NCBI GenBank assembly: GCA_029550865.1
Contig: JAKPGM010000021.1
Span: 24,649-88,648 of the forward strand
Source: Bacteroidota bacterium
GTDB taxonomy: Bacteria; Bacteroidota; Bacteroidia; Bacteroidales; DTGW01
Length of the DNA: 64,000 bases
Direction: 5' to 3'
A program made the translations under genes and the position numbers. Under the pieces are notes generated by a model that made no database searches, had not been told where the DNA came from, and was given only the letters and a program-made list of their open reading frames with translations. Below, piece after piece: positions 17,726-25,806 of this stretch. Position 1 is the stretch's first letter. Every line of letters begins with the position of its first letter.

Positions 17726-17893
17726 CTATGCTGGATGGATAGCTCCTACGGGACATACATCGGCACAAGCGCCACAGTCGGTGCAAACTTCGGGATCAAT
17801 CTTGTAGATTTGTCCTTCCGAGATTGCTTCTACAGGGCATTCGTTGATACAGGTGCCGCATGCAGTACAATCATTGTTAATTACATGAGCCAT
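17726..17893 (-). CDS. 2[4Fe-4S] ferredoxin
   Basis: A 55-residue clostridial-type ferredoxin (MAHVINNDCTACGTC...), too short for usual length cut-offs. Two full motifs, CTACGTCINECP and CTDCGACADVCP, each bind one [4Fe-4S] cluster, and the protein ends AIHPA. It is a low-potential electron carrier and a natural partner for the Ech hydrogenase and pyruvate:ferredoxin-type oxidoreductases. It is transcribed alone from the 337-base region shared with the sigma-factor gene and ends at the shared terminator. Confidence 0.95.
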   Translation of the reverse strand: MAHVINNDCTACGTCINECPVEAISEGQIYKIDPEVCTDCGACADVCPVGAIHPA

Positions 17894-18230
17894 TGTTAGA
17901 ATTTTTTATTCAACTACTTAAATTACACGACAAAGTTAATGGAATTTACCCTGTCAAAAAAGTATTTTAACGCTTGAATAGCAATTTAGAACCGATAAAA
18001 ATTATTGCACCTCGTAGCATCTCTTAGTTAATTTGCTTGTTAATTAATTATCCCCCATTTATTACGTAATTTATGAAGCTGTGAGGTTCAAAAGTGAACT
18101 ATCTTTGTAATGCCGATTGTGTTTAACATGTTGACAGTGAATGTTCTATAAGAGTATGTCGCTTGAATTCTGCGAAAAAAAAGTTTCTTGAGCAACTTTT
18201 ACCCAAAAATAACATCTAACAATAAAAAGA
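17894..18230. promoter_or_regulatory. Divergent intergenic region, ferredoxin / ECF sigma
   Basis: A 337-base gap without a gene. It is AT-rich and must hold the promoters of both flanking genes. A -7 element TATCTTTG lies at 18100-18107 on the plus strand, which would give the sigma gene a leader of about 115 bases. No convincing -33 partner was found. No RNA gene or repeat was recognised. Confidence 0.5.
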
Positions 18231-18806
18231 TTGACTGATCAGCTACGGGAAATAATAGCAGGCTGTTTGAAAGGAGAACTCTCTGCACAGGAAAAACTGT
18301 ATCGTCTGTATGCAGGAAAGATGTGGGGGGTATGCCGTCGCTATGCCATGGATGCTGAACAGGCAAAAGATATTTTGCAGGAGGGGTTTATTGTAATATT
18401 TGAAAAATTACATCAGTATAAGGGCAAAGGTTCATTGGAGGGATGGATGCGACGGATATTCGTCAATCTTGCGTTGGCCGAATATCGAAAAAAAAGGCTA
18501 TTTTTTTACGATACCAATGAACTGCCCATCAATTTGCAGGACGATGTCTCGGAGGAGGAACTTGAGGAAGCGTGGGAGTTTAGTGAGGAAGAGCTCATGG
18601 AAATGATAACCTCTTTACCGCCACAGTACCGTATGGTTTTTAACCTATATGCCATAGAAGGGATGAGCCATAAGGAAATAGCTCAAATGCTGGGTATATC
18701 GGAAGGTACCTCAAAATCCAATCTCTTTAGAGCACGCGAGTGGTTAAAGAAAAAAATCGCAGGGAAAAAAGAAATGGTGCAAAAAACATTGAAACTAAAG
18801 TCTTGA
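18231..18806 (+). CDS. ECF-type RNA polymerase sigma factor
   Basis: A 191-residue sigma-70 family protein of the ECF class. Region 2 is seen at about 25-95 (QAKDILQEGFIVIFEKLHQYKG, SLEGWMRRIFVN) and region 4 at about 125-180 (LPPQYRMVFNLYAIEGMSHKEIAQMLGISEGTSKSNLFRARE). There is no region 3. The start is TTG at 18231, since no ATG exists before region 2. It is followed 11 bases later by a membrane protein that looks like its anti-sigma factor, so activity is likely held until an envelope signal arrives. Confidence 0.9.
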   Translation: MTDQLREIIAGCLKGELSAQEKLYRLYAGKMWGVCRRYAMDAEQAKDILQEGFIVIFEKLHQYKGKGSLEGWMRRIFVNLALAEYRKKRLFFYDTNELPINLQDDVSEEELEEAWEFSEEELMEMITSLPPQYRMVFNLYAIEGMSHKEIAQMLGISEGTSKSNLFRAREWLKKKIAGKKEMVQKTLKLKS

Positions 18807-18817
18807 AATACGAACAA

Positions 18818-20152
18818 ATGCGTAGGTCGGAAAATAGAATCGATCGGCTATTTAGAGAAAAGCTCTCGCATTATGAGGCAGAAGTTTCGCTCCATGTGTG
18901 GGAGAAGATTACGGATCGTTTGGCGCAAAGGCGTCGTATGCGCCTGTTACGCATCTACCTTTCTTTTGCTGCCTCGGTTGCGCTTGTAATATCTTTGGGC
19001 ATAGGGTATTATCTTGGACAATCTCGTGCCAGCCGAGTGTTTTCAGTGACGAATTCTCAACAGCAACATAATGCTGGTACTTTATCAAAAACGAACACCA
19101 TTGAAATTGCGGCAAATGCTGCTAAAAGTGAACCCTCTCATCCGGCATCCCATCATTTACAGGGTAAAAAATATGAAGGCCAACCTTCAACGCCAGAAGA
19201 TACCCTTTCTTTCGATACCATCCGTTCAATCCATACAGTTGTGAATCATAATCCTTTACCGGGTTATTTAGCGAGCAATCCGGGGATGTGTCGACTTGAA
19301 AATTCAAATCATCAGCTAAAGAAGACGCTGTCTGGTAATTCAATACAGGCTGAAATAAAGCGGTCTGTTATCGATAGGGTTTACCTTTCGTTTACCGCTA
19401 CACCTTTGTATTCGTACAGGGTGGTAAATGGTGTGCAGTCGGCAACACTCGATAAATTTGAAAAACCTGCAATAACGTTTTCGGCAGGGATGAATGCCAT
19501 TTTTACTAAAGGTCGACTTCAATTTTCGCTTGGTACGTACTTCACCCAGATGGCACTTCGCATCGATAATGTAATGCTACGAAGGAATGGACTTTTGTCT
19601 TTCGACACGTATGCCCTCGATAAAAATGTTCAGCCTGCTACTCTTTTAAATTCATCGGGGAAAATTATTACCGATACCCATGAATGGATAGCATCTAATT
19701 CGGAACCTTTTATTACTGCGCAATATTCTGATCAGACATTTTTACGCAACGATGATAGGGAACTGGCTCAAATGAATAAAAACATAGAGTTGACCTCTCT
19801 AACCCAGAAATTTAATTACCTCGAAATTCCGTTGAATTTTCAATATAATATTTACCAGCGACAGTTTTTGTTGGGGATTCAAGCGGGTATCAACGCTAAT
19901 CTACTTGTGTCGAATGCCACGATGGCGAAGGTCGATGGTCGGCAAATTAGGGTGGGGGAAACAACAAGTCTTCGTACTTTCAATATAGTAACTACCTGTG
20001 GGCTGTCTGTTGCCATACCATTTACCGACCGGCTGAGTTTTTTGATTGAACCAAGACTACGCTACTACATCTTTTCGGTCAATAGAGGCGTAGCCATCGA
20101 TACACATCCATATACGTATGGAATATATACAGGGATAATGATCAGGTATTAA
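18818..20152 (+). CDS. Putative anti-sigma protein with C-terminal beta-barrel-like domain
   Basis: A 444-residue protein. The cytosolic N-terminus (about 1-45: RLFREKLSHYEAEVSLHVWEKITDRL) is the short segment typical of Bacteroidota proteins encoded after ECF sigma factors. One TM helix follows (about 52-72). A Ser/His/Lys-rich linker runs to about 190. The rest is a beta-rich PorT-like outer-membrane-type domain (YSYRVVNG, FSAGMNAIF, LGTYFTQMALRI...LNFQYNIYQ, GLSVAIPFTDRLSFLIEPRLRYYI). The ATG at 18818 avoids overlapping the sigma gene. It probably binds the sigma factor and senses the envelope. How one chain spans inner membrane and barrel is unclear. Its stop overlaps the purH stop. Confidence 0.68.
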   Translation: MRRSENRIDRLFREKLSHYEAEVSLHVWEKITDRLAQRRRMRLLRIYLSFAASVALVISLGIGYYLGQSRASRVFSVTNSQQQHNAGTLSKTNTIEIAANAAKSEPSHPASHHLQGKKYEGQPSTPEDTLSFDTIRSIHTVVNHNPLPGYLASNPGMCRLENSNHQLKKTLSGNSIQAEIKRSVIDRVYLSFTATPLYSYRVVNGVQSATLDKFEKPAITFSAGMNAIFTKGRLQFSLGTYFTQMALRIDNVMLRRNGLLSFDTYALDKNVQPATLLNSSGKIITDTHEWIASNSEPFITAQYSDQTFLRNDDRELAQMNKNIELTSLTQKFNYLEIPLNFQYNIYQRQFLLGIQAGINANLLVSNATMAKVDGRQIRVGETTSLRTFNIVTTCGLSVAIPFTDRLSFLIEPRLRYYIFSVNRGVAIDTHPYTYGIYTGIMIRY

Positions 20153-21675
20153 TGTTTAAAGTGCCGGATACCTGTAAATACCATAGCCATATTGTGTTCA
20201 TTGCAGAAATTGATAGAGTCGTTGTCGCGGATAGATCCGCCCGGTTGTATTATGGCTGTAATACCTGCCTGATGGGCAATCTCTACGCTATCGGGGAAAG
20301 GGAAGAAGGCATCGGAGGCCATCACCGCCCCTTTCAACCCAAATCCGAAGCTTCCGGCTTTTGCAATGGCTTGCTTAAGGGCATCCACCCTTGAGGTCTG
20401 ACCTACTCCGCTGGCAAGCATCTGTTTATTCTTAGCCAATACTATAGCGTTTGATTTGGTGTGTTTTACAATTTTGTTAGCAAAAAGAAGATCAGCTACT
20501 TCCTCGGGTGTAGGCGCGCGCTTGGTTACCTGGCGCATATCCCCTTCATCTTCAATTTTCGTGTCGCGATCCTGGAATAACACACCATTCAGGATTGAAC
20601 GAAATTGGGTATGAGGAAAATCAAATTTCTTTTGACGTAAAATAATGCGATTTTTTTTCGACATCAATATTTCAAGAGCATCATCCTCGTAGCCCGGCGC
20701 TATAACCACTTCAAAAAATATTTTGTTCATCTCTTCGGCCGTATCCTTGTCAATAACTGCATTGGTAACAATTATTCCACCGAAGGCAGAAACCGGATCG
20801 GCTGCCAGGGCATCTTTCCATGCTTCAACAAGTGTACTGCGTGATGCTAACCCACAGGCATTATTGTGCTTAAGAATGGCACAGGTAGTTTCGTTAAAAT
20901 CATTTATGAGATTAACCGCTGAGTCGATATCCAGCAGGTTGTTGTATGAAATTTCTTTTCCTGATAACTGGTCGAAAATTTCTTCAAAATTACCAAAGAA
21001 AATACCTGTTTGATGAGGGTTTTCGCCATAACGGAGTGCTTTGGACTCTTGAATGCTATATTTAAATACGGGGGCATTAAAATCGCGGTTGAAGTAATTG
21101 AAGATAGCTGTATCGTAATGTGATGAAACGTTGAAAGCTTCGGCAGCAAACATTTTCCTGTCGTTGAGCGACGATTGGCCATCTTTCGTTTCGAGTAAAT
21201 CAAGTAGGTCTTTGTACTGTGCTCTCGAGGCTACAATGAGAACATCGGTGAAATTTTTTGCTGCTGCCCGGATAAGCGATATTCCCCCAATGTCAATCTT
21301 TTCGATGATTTCTTCCTCCGAGGCTCCCGAAGCCACAGTTTGTTCAAATGGATAGAGGTCGACAATTACTAAATCAATTTCAGGTATTTCATATTGTTTC
21401 AGTTGTTCAAGGTCATTTTGGTTTGAACGGCGAGCCAGTATACCACCAAATATCTTGGGATGAAGCGTTTTGACCCTACCGCCCAGTATTGAAGGATAAC
21501 CCGTGAGCGTTTCTACAGCGGTGACTTCTACTCCCAACTTTTTGATATAGTCGAAGGTACCCCCTGTTGAATATATTTTAACCCCCAGGCTATTTAATTT
21601 CAGCACAATTTCATCGAGGTGATCCTTATGATAAACGGATATAAGCGCGGAGCGTATCTTTCGCAAACCAGTCAT
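20149..21675 (-). CDS. purH: Bifunctional AICAR transformylase/IMP cyclohydrolase PurH
   Basis: A 508-residue enzyme for the last two steps of purine synthesis (AICAR to FAICAR to IMP). The N-terminal MGS-like cyclohydrolase domain shows SVYHKDHLDEIV, STGGTFDYIKK and RVKTLHPKIFGGILARR. The C-terminal transformylase domain shows KHNNACGLA, DPVSAFGGII and SDAFFPFPDS. Start at ATG 21675 is favoured over an upstream start in a poor stretch. A TAATTTTG -7 box lies at 21691-21698. It runs convergent to the anti-sigma gene, with the two stops sharing TTAA (20149-20152). Confidence 0.97.
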   Translation of the reverse strand: MTGLRKIRSALISVYHKDHLDEIVLKLNSLGVKIYSTGGTFDYIKKLGVEVTAVETLTGYPSILGGRVKTLHPKIFGGILARRSNQNDLEQLKQYEIPEIDLVIVDLYPFEQTVASGASEEEIIEKIDIGGISLIRAAAKNFTDVLIVASRAQYKDLLDLLETKDGQSSLNDRKMFAAEAFNVSSHYDTAIFNYFNRDFNAPVFKYSIQESKALRYGENPHQTGIFFGNFEEIFDQLSGKEISYNNLLDIDSAVNLINDFNETTCAILKHNNACGLASRSTLVEAWKDALAADPVSAFGGIIVTNAVIDKDTAEEMNKIFFEVVIAPGYEDDALEILMSKKNRIILRQKKFDFPHTQFRSILNGVLFQDRDTKIEDEGDMRQVTKRAPTPEEVADLLFANKIVKHTKSNAIVLAKNKQMLASGVGQTSRVDALKQAIAKAGSFGFGLKGAVMASDAFFPFPDSVEIAHQAGITAIIQPGGSIRDNDSINFCNEHNMAMVFTGIRHFKH

Positions 21676-21690
21676 AAATTTTCTTTTTTG

Positions 21691-21698
21691 CAAAATTA
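21691..21698 (-). promoter_or_regulatory. -7 box upstream of purH
   Basis: Minus-strand TAATTTTG, matching TAnnTTTG, 15 bases before the purH ATG. No -33 TTG at the usual spacing was seen, so the call is tentative. Confidence 0.4.
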
Positions 21699-21757
21699 GG
21701 AAAATTATCACAATAATCGGGTAACTTTACGCTTCAATTAAGTGAAAAACCAGAAGG

Positions 21758-23029
21758 ATGACACCAGTACGTCAAAGGAGGGTATTGTTTACCAATTTGA
21801 TTGTCGAAAGTTTATCGATGGCATGGCAATCGATACAGGTAAACAAGTTGCGTGCAGTGCTTACGCTATTTGGACTAAGCATTGGTATTTTTTCTATAGT
21901 GGCAGTATTTACTGCAGTCGATGCATTGGAACGAGGTATCCGACAAAATGTTGCCAGTCTGGGTAGCGATGTATTATACATACAGAAATGGCCATGGTCA
22001 TTCGAGAGTGACTATCAATGGTGGGAATATGTCAAACGACCTGTACCCACGTATAGCGATTATGAGGCTATTTCAAAGAAAATAACTTCGGCCGAAATGG
22101 TGGCTTTCTCGGTAAGCAGTGTAAGAACTGTAAAATATGGAAAAAAGGTTTACGAACAGGGGGGGATTTGGGCAAATACTTACGATTTTATTTATTTGAG
22201 AAGTTTCGAAATTGAAAAGGGACGTTACTTTTCGCCTGCTGAGTACCAGTCGGGGAAAAATATATGCCTGCTGGGAGCCGATGTAGCCCAAAAATTATTT
22301 GACAAGGAAGATGCGCTTGATCAGCATATTGTTATTGATGGGAAAAAAATAAAAGTGGTAGGCGTATTGAAAAAAGAAGGTGCAGGATTGGTGGGAGGAA
22401 GTCTCGATAATCTGGTATTACTCCCCATGACGTTTGCCCGCAATGTATTTGATATTCGTAGCGATAATCTCAACCCATTTATCATGGTCAAGGCTCGTGA
22501 GGATGTGCCACTCGATCAACTTCGCGAAGAACTTCGAAGTTTCCTGCGTAAACGTCATGGTTTAAAACCCGGGCAAAAGGACGACTTTTCAATCAATCAA
22601 TCCAGCATGATTATTGCAGGTATCAACCAAATTTTTAAGGTGATTCATATTGCCGGGTGGATTATTGGTGGTTTTTCGCTATTGGTCGGTGGTTTTGGTA
22701 TTGCCAATATTATGTTTGTGAGTGTTAAGGAAAGAACTAACCAGATTGGTATCCAGAAAGCCCTTGGCGCTAAGAATATTTTTATTTTACTTGAGTTTCT
22801 GTTTGAAGGTGTCATTTTGGCTTTGTGTGGAGGATTGGTAGGTATTTTGTTAGTGTTCGTTCTGGTTCAGGTGGCTCAGGTAGCGCTGGATTTTCCGCTA
22901 ATGTTTACGTTGGCTAACGCTTCGTTTGGCCTGTTGGTTGCAACGTTGGTGGGTATAGTTTCTGCGCTTTGGCCAGCCTATACTGCTGCACGTCTTAATC
23001 CGGTGGAGGCTATTAACACAACTTTTTGA
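21758..23029 (+). CDS. MacB/FtsX-type ABC transporter permease
   Basis: A 423-residue permease with the MacB-like layout: one TM helix near residues 30-50 (LTLFGLSIGIFSIVAVFTAVDALE), a large periplasmic domain (about 55-280) and three C-terminal TM helices in the FtsX domain (VGGFGIANIMFVSVKERTNQIGIQKALGAK). Family members use ATP-driven mechanotransmission to export substrates or lipoproteins. No ATPase gene is next to it, so the partner must be encoded elsewhere. It starts a run of closely packed plus-strand genes. Confidence 0.88.
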   Translation: MTPVRQRRVLFTNLIVESLSMAWQSIQVNKLRAVLTLFGLSIGIFSIVAVFTAVDALERGIRQNVASLGSDVLYIQKWPWSFESDYQWWEYVKRPVPTYSDYEAISKKITSAEMVAFSVSSVRTVKYGKKVYEQGGIWANTYDFIYLRSFEIEKGRYFSPAEYQSGKNICLLGADVAQKLFDKEDALDQHIVIDGKKIKVVGVLKKEGAGLVGGSLDNLVLLPMTFARNVFDIRSDNLNPFIMVKAREDVPLDQLREELRSFLRKRHGLKPGQKDDFSINQSSMIIAGINQIFKVIHIAGWIIGGFSLLVGGFGIANIMFVSVKERTNQIGIQKALGAKNIFILLEFLFEGVILALCGGLVGILLVFVLVQVAQVALDFPLMFTLANASFGLLVATLVGIVSALWPAYTAARLNPVEAINTTF

Positions 23030-23064
23030 AACATATTTCTGCGTGTGAAAAATTGAATGTGAAA

Positions 23065-23907
23065 ATGAGTGTACAAGAGTTTTTCCTGCACAATGGGCAG
23101 ACTTTTCAGAAAGTAAATTTTAATTTACCTCTTCTGTATGATGTATGTATTTATGAGGTTGTAAGGGTAATAGATGGAGTAATACTTTTTGTCGAGGATC
23201 ATGTGGATCGATTATTTGCTTCACTCGATAAAAAGGGAATAGTTCATTTGCTTGATAAAAAAAACGTTATTGACGAGCTCTACCGGGTGGTAAGATTAAA
23301 CCAGGATGTGGAAGGCAATATTCGATACGATGTGTATATAAGTAATGGCCAAGTTCAGCGATGGGTGTATTATGTTCCGCATGTGTATCCTCCGCAGGCT
23401 TTATATCAGCAAGGGGTTAAACTTGTAACGTTAAAAGCCGAGCGTGCCGAACCTTCGGTGAAAATGTTTCATGGCTCATTGCGAAAGCAAGTAGAAGAGC
23501 TTATGCAGAAAACCCATGCTTATGAGGTAATCCTTGTCGATACCAATGGCCGAATTACTGAAGGGAGCAAGTCAAATATGTTTTTTATCCAACAGGATAA
23601 GGTTTATACTGCTCCCGATGAGATGGTACTTGCCGGTATTACGCGAAAAAAAGTTATTGAAGTAATTAATCAACTTGCTATCCCAATCGTATTTGAACCT
23701 ATCCCTTATGCCCATTTGCGCCAATACGAGTCCGCCTTTTTAACGGGAACTTCGCCAAAGGTGCTTCCCATACGAAAAATCGACGAAGTAGTCTATTCGG
23801 TCAACCACCCCTTTCTTCTGCAAATAATGCAGCACTTTGATGAGCTTATAGCAAATTATATTAAATCGCATAAATTACATAGCGCAGCCAATGATACGAA
23901 TTATTGA
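23065..23907 (+). CDS. Class IV aminotransferase (IlvE/Dat/PabC family)
   Basis: A 280-residue fold-type IV PLP enzyme. The catalytic Lys aligns with the K of VKMFHGSLRKQ near residue 143. It is followed by VDTNGRITEGSKSNMFF, the conserved phosphate- and PLP-binding stretch. Candidate activities are branched-chain or D-amino-acid transamination or aminodeoxychorismate lyase; the sequence does not decide. The ATG at 23065 gives the usual N-terminus; an upstream TTG would overlap the permease gene. It is the second gene of the run. Confidence 0.85.
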   Translation: MSVQEFFLHNGQTFQKVNFNLPLLYDVCIYEVVRVIDGVILFVEDHVDRLFASLDKKGIVHLLDKKNVIDELYRVVRLNQDVEGNIRYDVYISNGQVQRWVYYVPHVYPPQALYQQGVKLVTLKAERAEPSVKMFHGSLRKQVEELMQKTHAYEVILVDTNGRITEGSKSNMFFIQQDKVYTAPDEMVLAGITRKKVIEVINQLAIPIVFEPIPYAHLRQYESAFLTGTSPKVLPIRKIDEVVYSVNHPFLLQIMQHFDELIANYIKSHKLHSAANDTNY

Positions 23908-23929
23908 TAACGATTAACATCGCTTGGTT

Positions 23930-24874
23930 ATGAGTCAGGTACTTGTTGAGCAATTCTATGTATATTTTATTCTGATATTGGCAGGATATATTGCGGCCAA
24001 AACCCATATTATCCACGACGATAACGCCTCTTTCCTTTCTGCTTTTATCCTTAAAATAACATTCCCTTTGTTATTGGTGACTACTATTCCCCATTTACCT
24101 TTTAGCACCAGCACTTTAAAAAATTTAGGATTGGCTTTTGCGATTAGTTATCTTGCGCTGGGGCTTTTATTTCTGGTGGGGTATGTAACGCAGGGTATGT
24201 TTAGGTTTACAGCCTCCGATCGAAAAGTTTTTCTGCTACATTCGGTGTTTGGCAATATCGTTTTCATTGGTTTCCCCTTTATTACTTCGCTTTTTCCAAA
24301 AGGTGAGGGCTTGTTGTATGCGGCAGTATTTCAGATTGCTTCCGATTCGTTGTTATGGACACTGGGCATAGCTTCCTTACAGCGCACGCGCCAGAGAAAA
24401 TCAATTGAGTATTTAAAAAAGCTATTCAATATCAACACCTTAGCTTTTATAGTGGCTTTGTTGTGGTGGATATTTCAAGTGCGCATTCCGACAATGATTG
24501 AGCGACCATTTGCAGCTATTGGGAGCACAACCCTTACGCTTTCGCTGGTTTATGTAGGTTATATTCTTTCACAGGTGGCTATCGATAAGACCATTCGCAA
24601 GGGTTGCATATACATTTTATCGTTTAATAAATTATTACTGGTTCCTATAGTTGTTTTGGCTTTGTTATGGTTTTTTTTGCCCCACCTACCCAAAGCCATG
24701 GTGGCAGCCATCGTATTACAAACCGGTATGCCAGCAATGGCTACTATTGCTATATTAGCCCGTGAATATCTTGAGGATGACCTGCTGGCTTCAGAAAATA
24801 TTCTCGTCTCTACCATTTTTAGCACAATTAGTTTACCTTTACTATGGTATTTAATTAATCTCTTGTTTCCGTGA
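23930..24874 (+). CDS. AEC family transporter (auxin efflux carrier-like)
   Basis: A 314-residue membrane protein with about ten hydrophobic helices. The AEC features are the early LAGYIAAKTHII segment, GFPFITSLFP and the late motif TGMPAMATIAILAREY. In bacteria the family exports organic acids such as malate or amino acids. The ATG at 23930 is preferred to a TTG two codons earlier. Its stop overlaps the GTG start of rsgA (GTGA), which implies translational coupling. Confidence 0.88.
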   Translation: MSQVLVEQFYVYFILILAGYIAAKTHIIHDDNASFLSAFILKITFPLLLVTTIPHLPFSTSTLKNLGLAFAISYLALGLLFLVGYVTQGMFRFTASDRKVFLLHSVFGNIVFIGFPFITSLFPKGEGLLYAAVFQIASDSLLWTLGIASLQRTRQRKSIEYLKKLFNINTLAFIVALLWWIFQVRIPTMIERPFAAIGSTTLTLSLVYVGYILSQVAIDKTIRKGCIYILSFNKLLLVPIVVLALLWFFLPHLPKAMVAAIVLQTGMPAMATIAILAREYLEDDLLASENILVSTIFSTISLPLLWYLINLLFP

Positions 24875-25806
24875 ATGAAGGTATAGTTACAAAAGCTGCA
24901 GGAAATGTATATACGGTACGAACAGCCGAGGGCAATCTGATTCCTTGTTTTGCCAAAGGTAACCTACGTATTCAGGGTTTGAAGAGTACAAACCCTATTA
25001 CCGTGGGTGATAGAGTTCTGTATACCCTGCAATCGGTCGATCATAAGGGGGTTATACATAAAATTCTCGATCGAAAAAATTATATTATTCGACGTGCCAC
25101 CAATTTGTCGAAGCAATATCACATTATTGCTGCGAATATCGATCAGGCCATTCTGGTTGTTACGCTTACCGATCCGCCAACCAGTATAGAGTTCATTGAT
25201 CGATATCTGGTTGGATGTGAGGCTTTTCGTATCCCAGCTGTGTTAGTATTTAATAAAATTGATACTTATAATCAAGAACAACTCGACCAGTGTAGGGAAA
25301 TTGAGGATATTTATACGAAGATTGGATATACCTGTTTAGAAACATCGGTGACGAAAAATATCAACATCGATCGTTTTAAAAATCTGATTACTGGTAAGGT
25401 TTCGGTATTAAATGGACATTCGGGGGTGGGTAAATCGTCGTTGGTAAAGGCTATTGCCCCTGAGCTTGAAATCAAAATTGGGGACATTTCGGAATATCAT
25501 CGAACAGGGCGACATATTACTTCTTTTTCGCAAATGTACGAGCTATTTGAGGGTTCATTCATTATAGATACCCCTGGTATCAAAGGTTTCGGCCTGGTCG
25601 ATATTGAAAAAAACGAGCTGTATCATTTTTTCCCCGAAATCTTTGCCCAGTCCACTTCGTGCAAATATCATAATTGCACCCATATTCACGAACCCGACTG
25701 CGCTGTTATAGAAGCTGTACGGGATAATAAAATAGCATATTCTCGTTATCGTAGTTATGTAAATATATATTTTGATGAAAATGAAAAATATCGTAGCCCT
25801 TTTTAG
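24871..25806 (+). CDS. rsgA: Ribosome small-subunit GTPase RsgA
   Basis: A 311-residue circularly permuted GTPase that checks 30S subunit assembly. The order is OB-fold (1-70), G4 FNKID, G1 GHSGVGKSS, G3 DTPGIKGFG, then a zinc finger CKYHNCTHIHEPDC. The start is GTG at 24871, four bases inside the upstream stop; no ATG is near enough. The 3' end overlaps the start of the histidine kinase by about 30 bases. Confidence 0.97.
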   Translation: MNEGIVTKAAGNVYTVRTAEGNLIPCFAKGNLRIQGLKSTNPITVGDRVLYTLQSVDHKGVIHKILDRKNYIIRRATNLSKQYHIIAANIDQAILVVTLTDPPTSIEFIDRYLVGCEAFRIPAVLVFNKIDTYNQEQLDQCREIEDIYTKIGYTCLETSVTKNINIDRFKNLITGKVSVLNGHSGVGKSSLVKAIAPELEIKIGDISEYHRTGRHITSFSQMYELFEGSFIIDTPGIKGFGLVDIEKNELYHFFPEIFAQSTSCKYHNCTHIHEPDCAVIEAVRDNKIAYSRYRSYVNIYFDENEKYRSPF

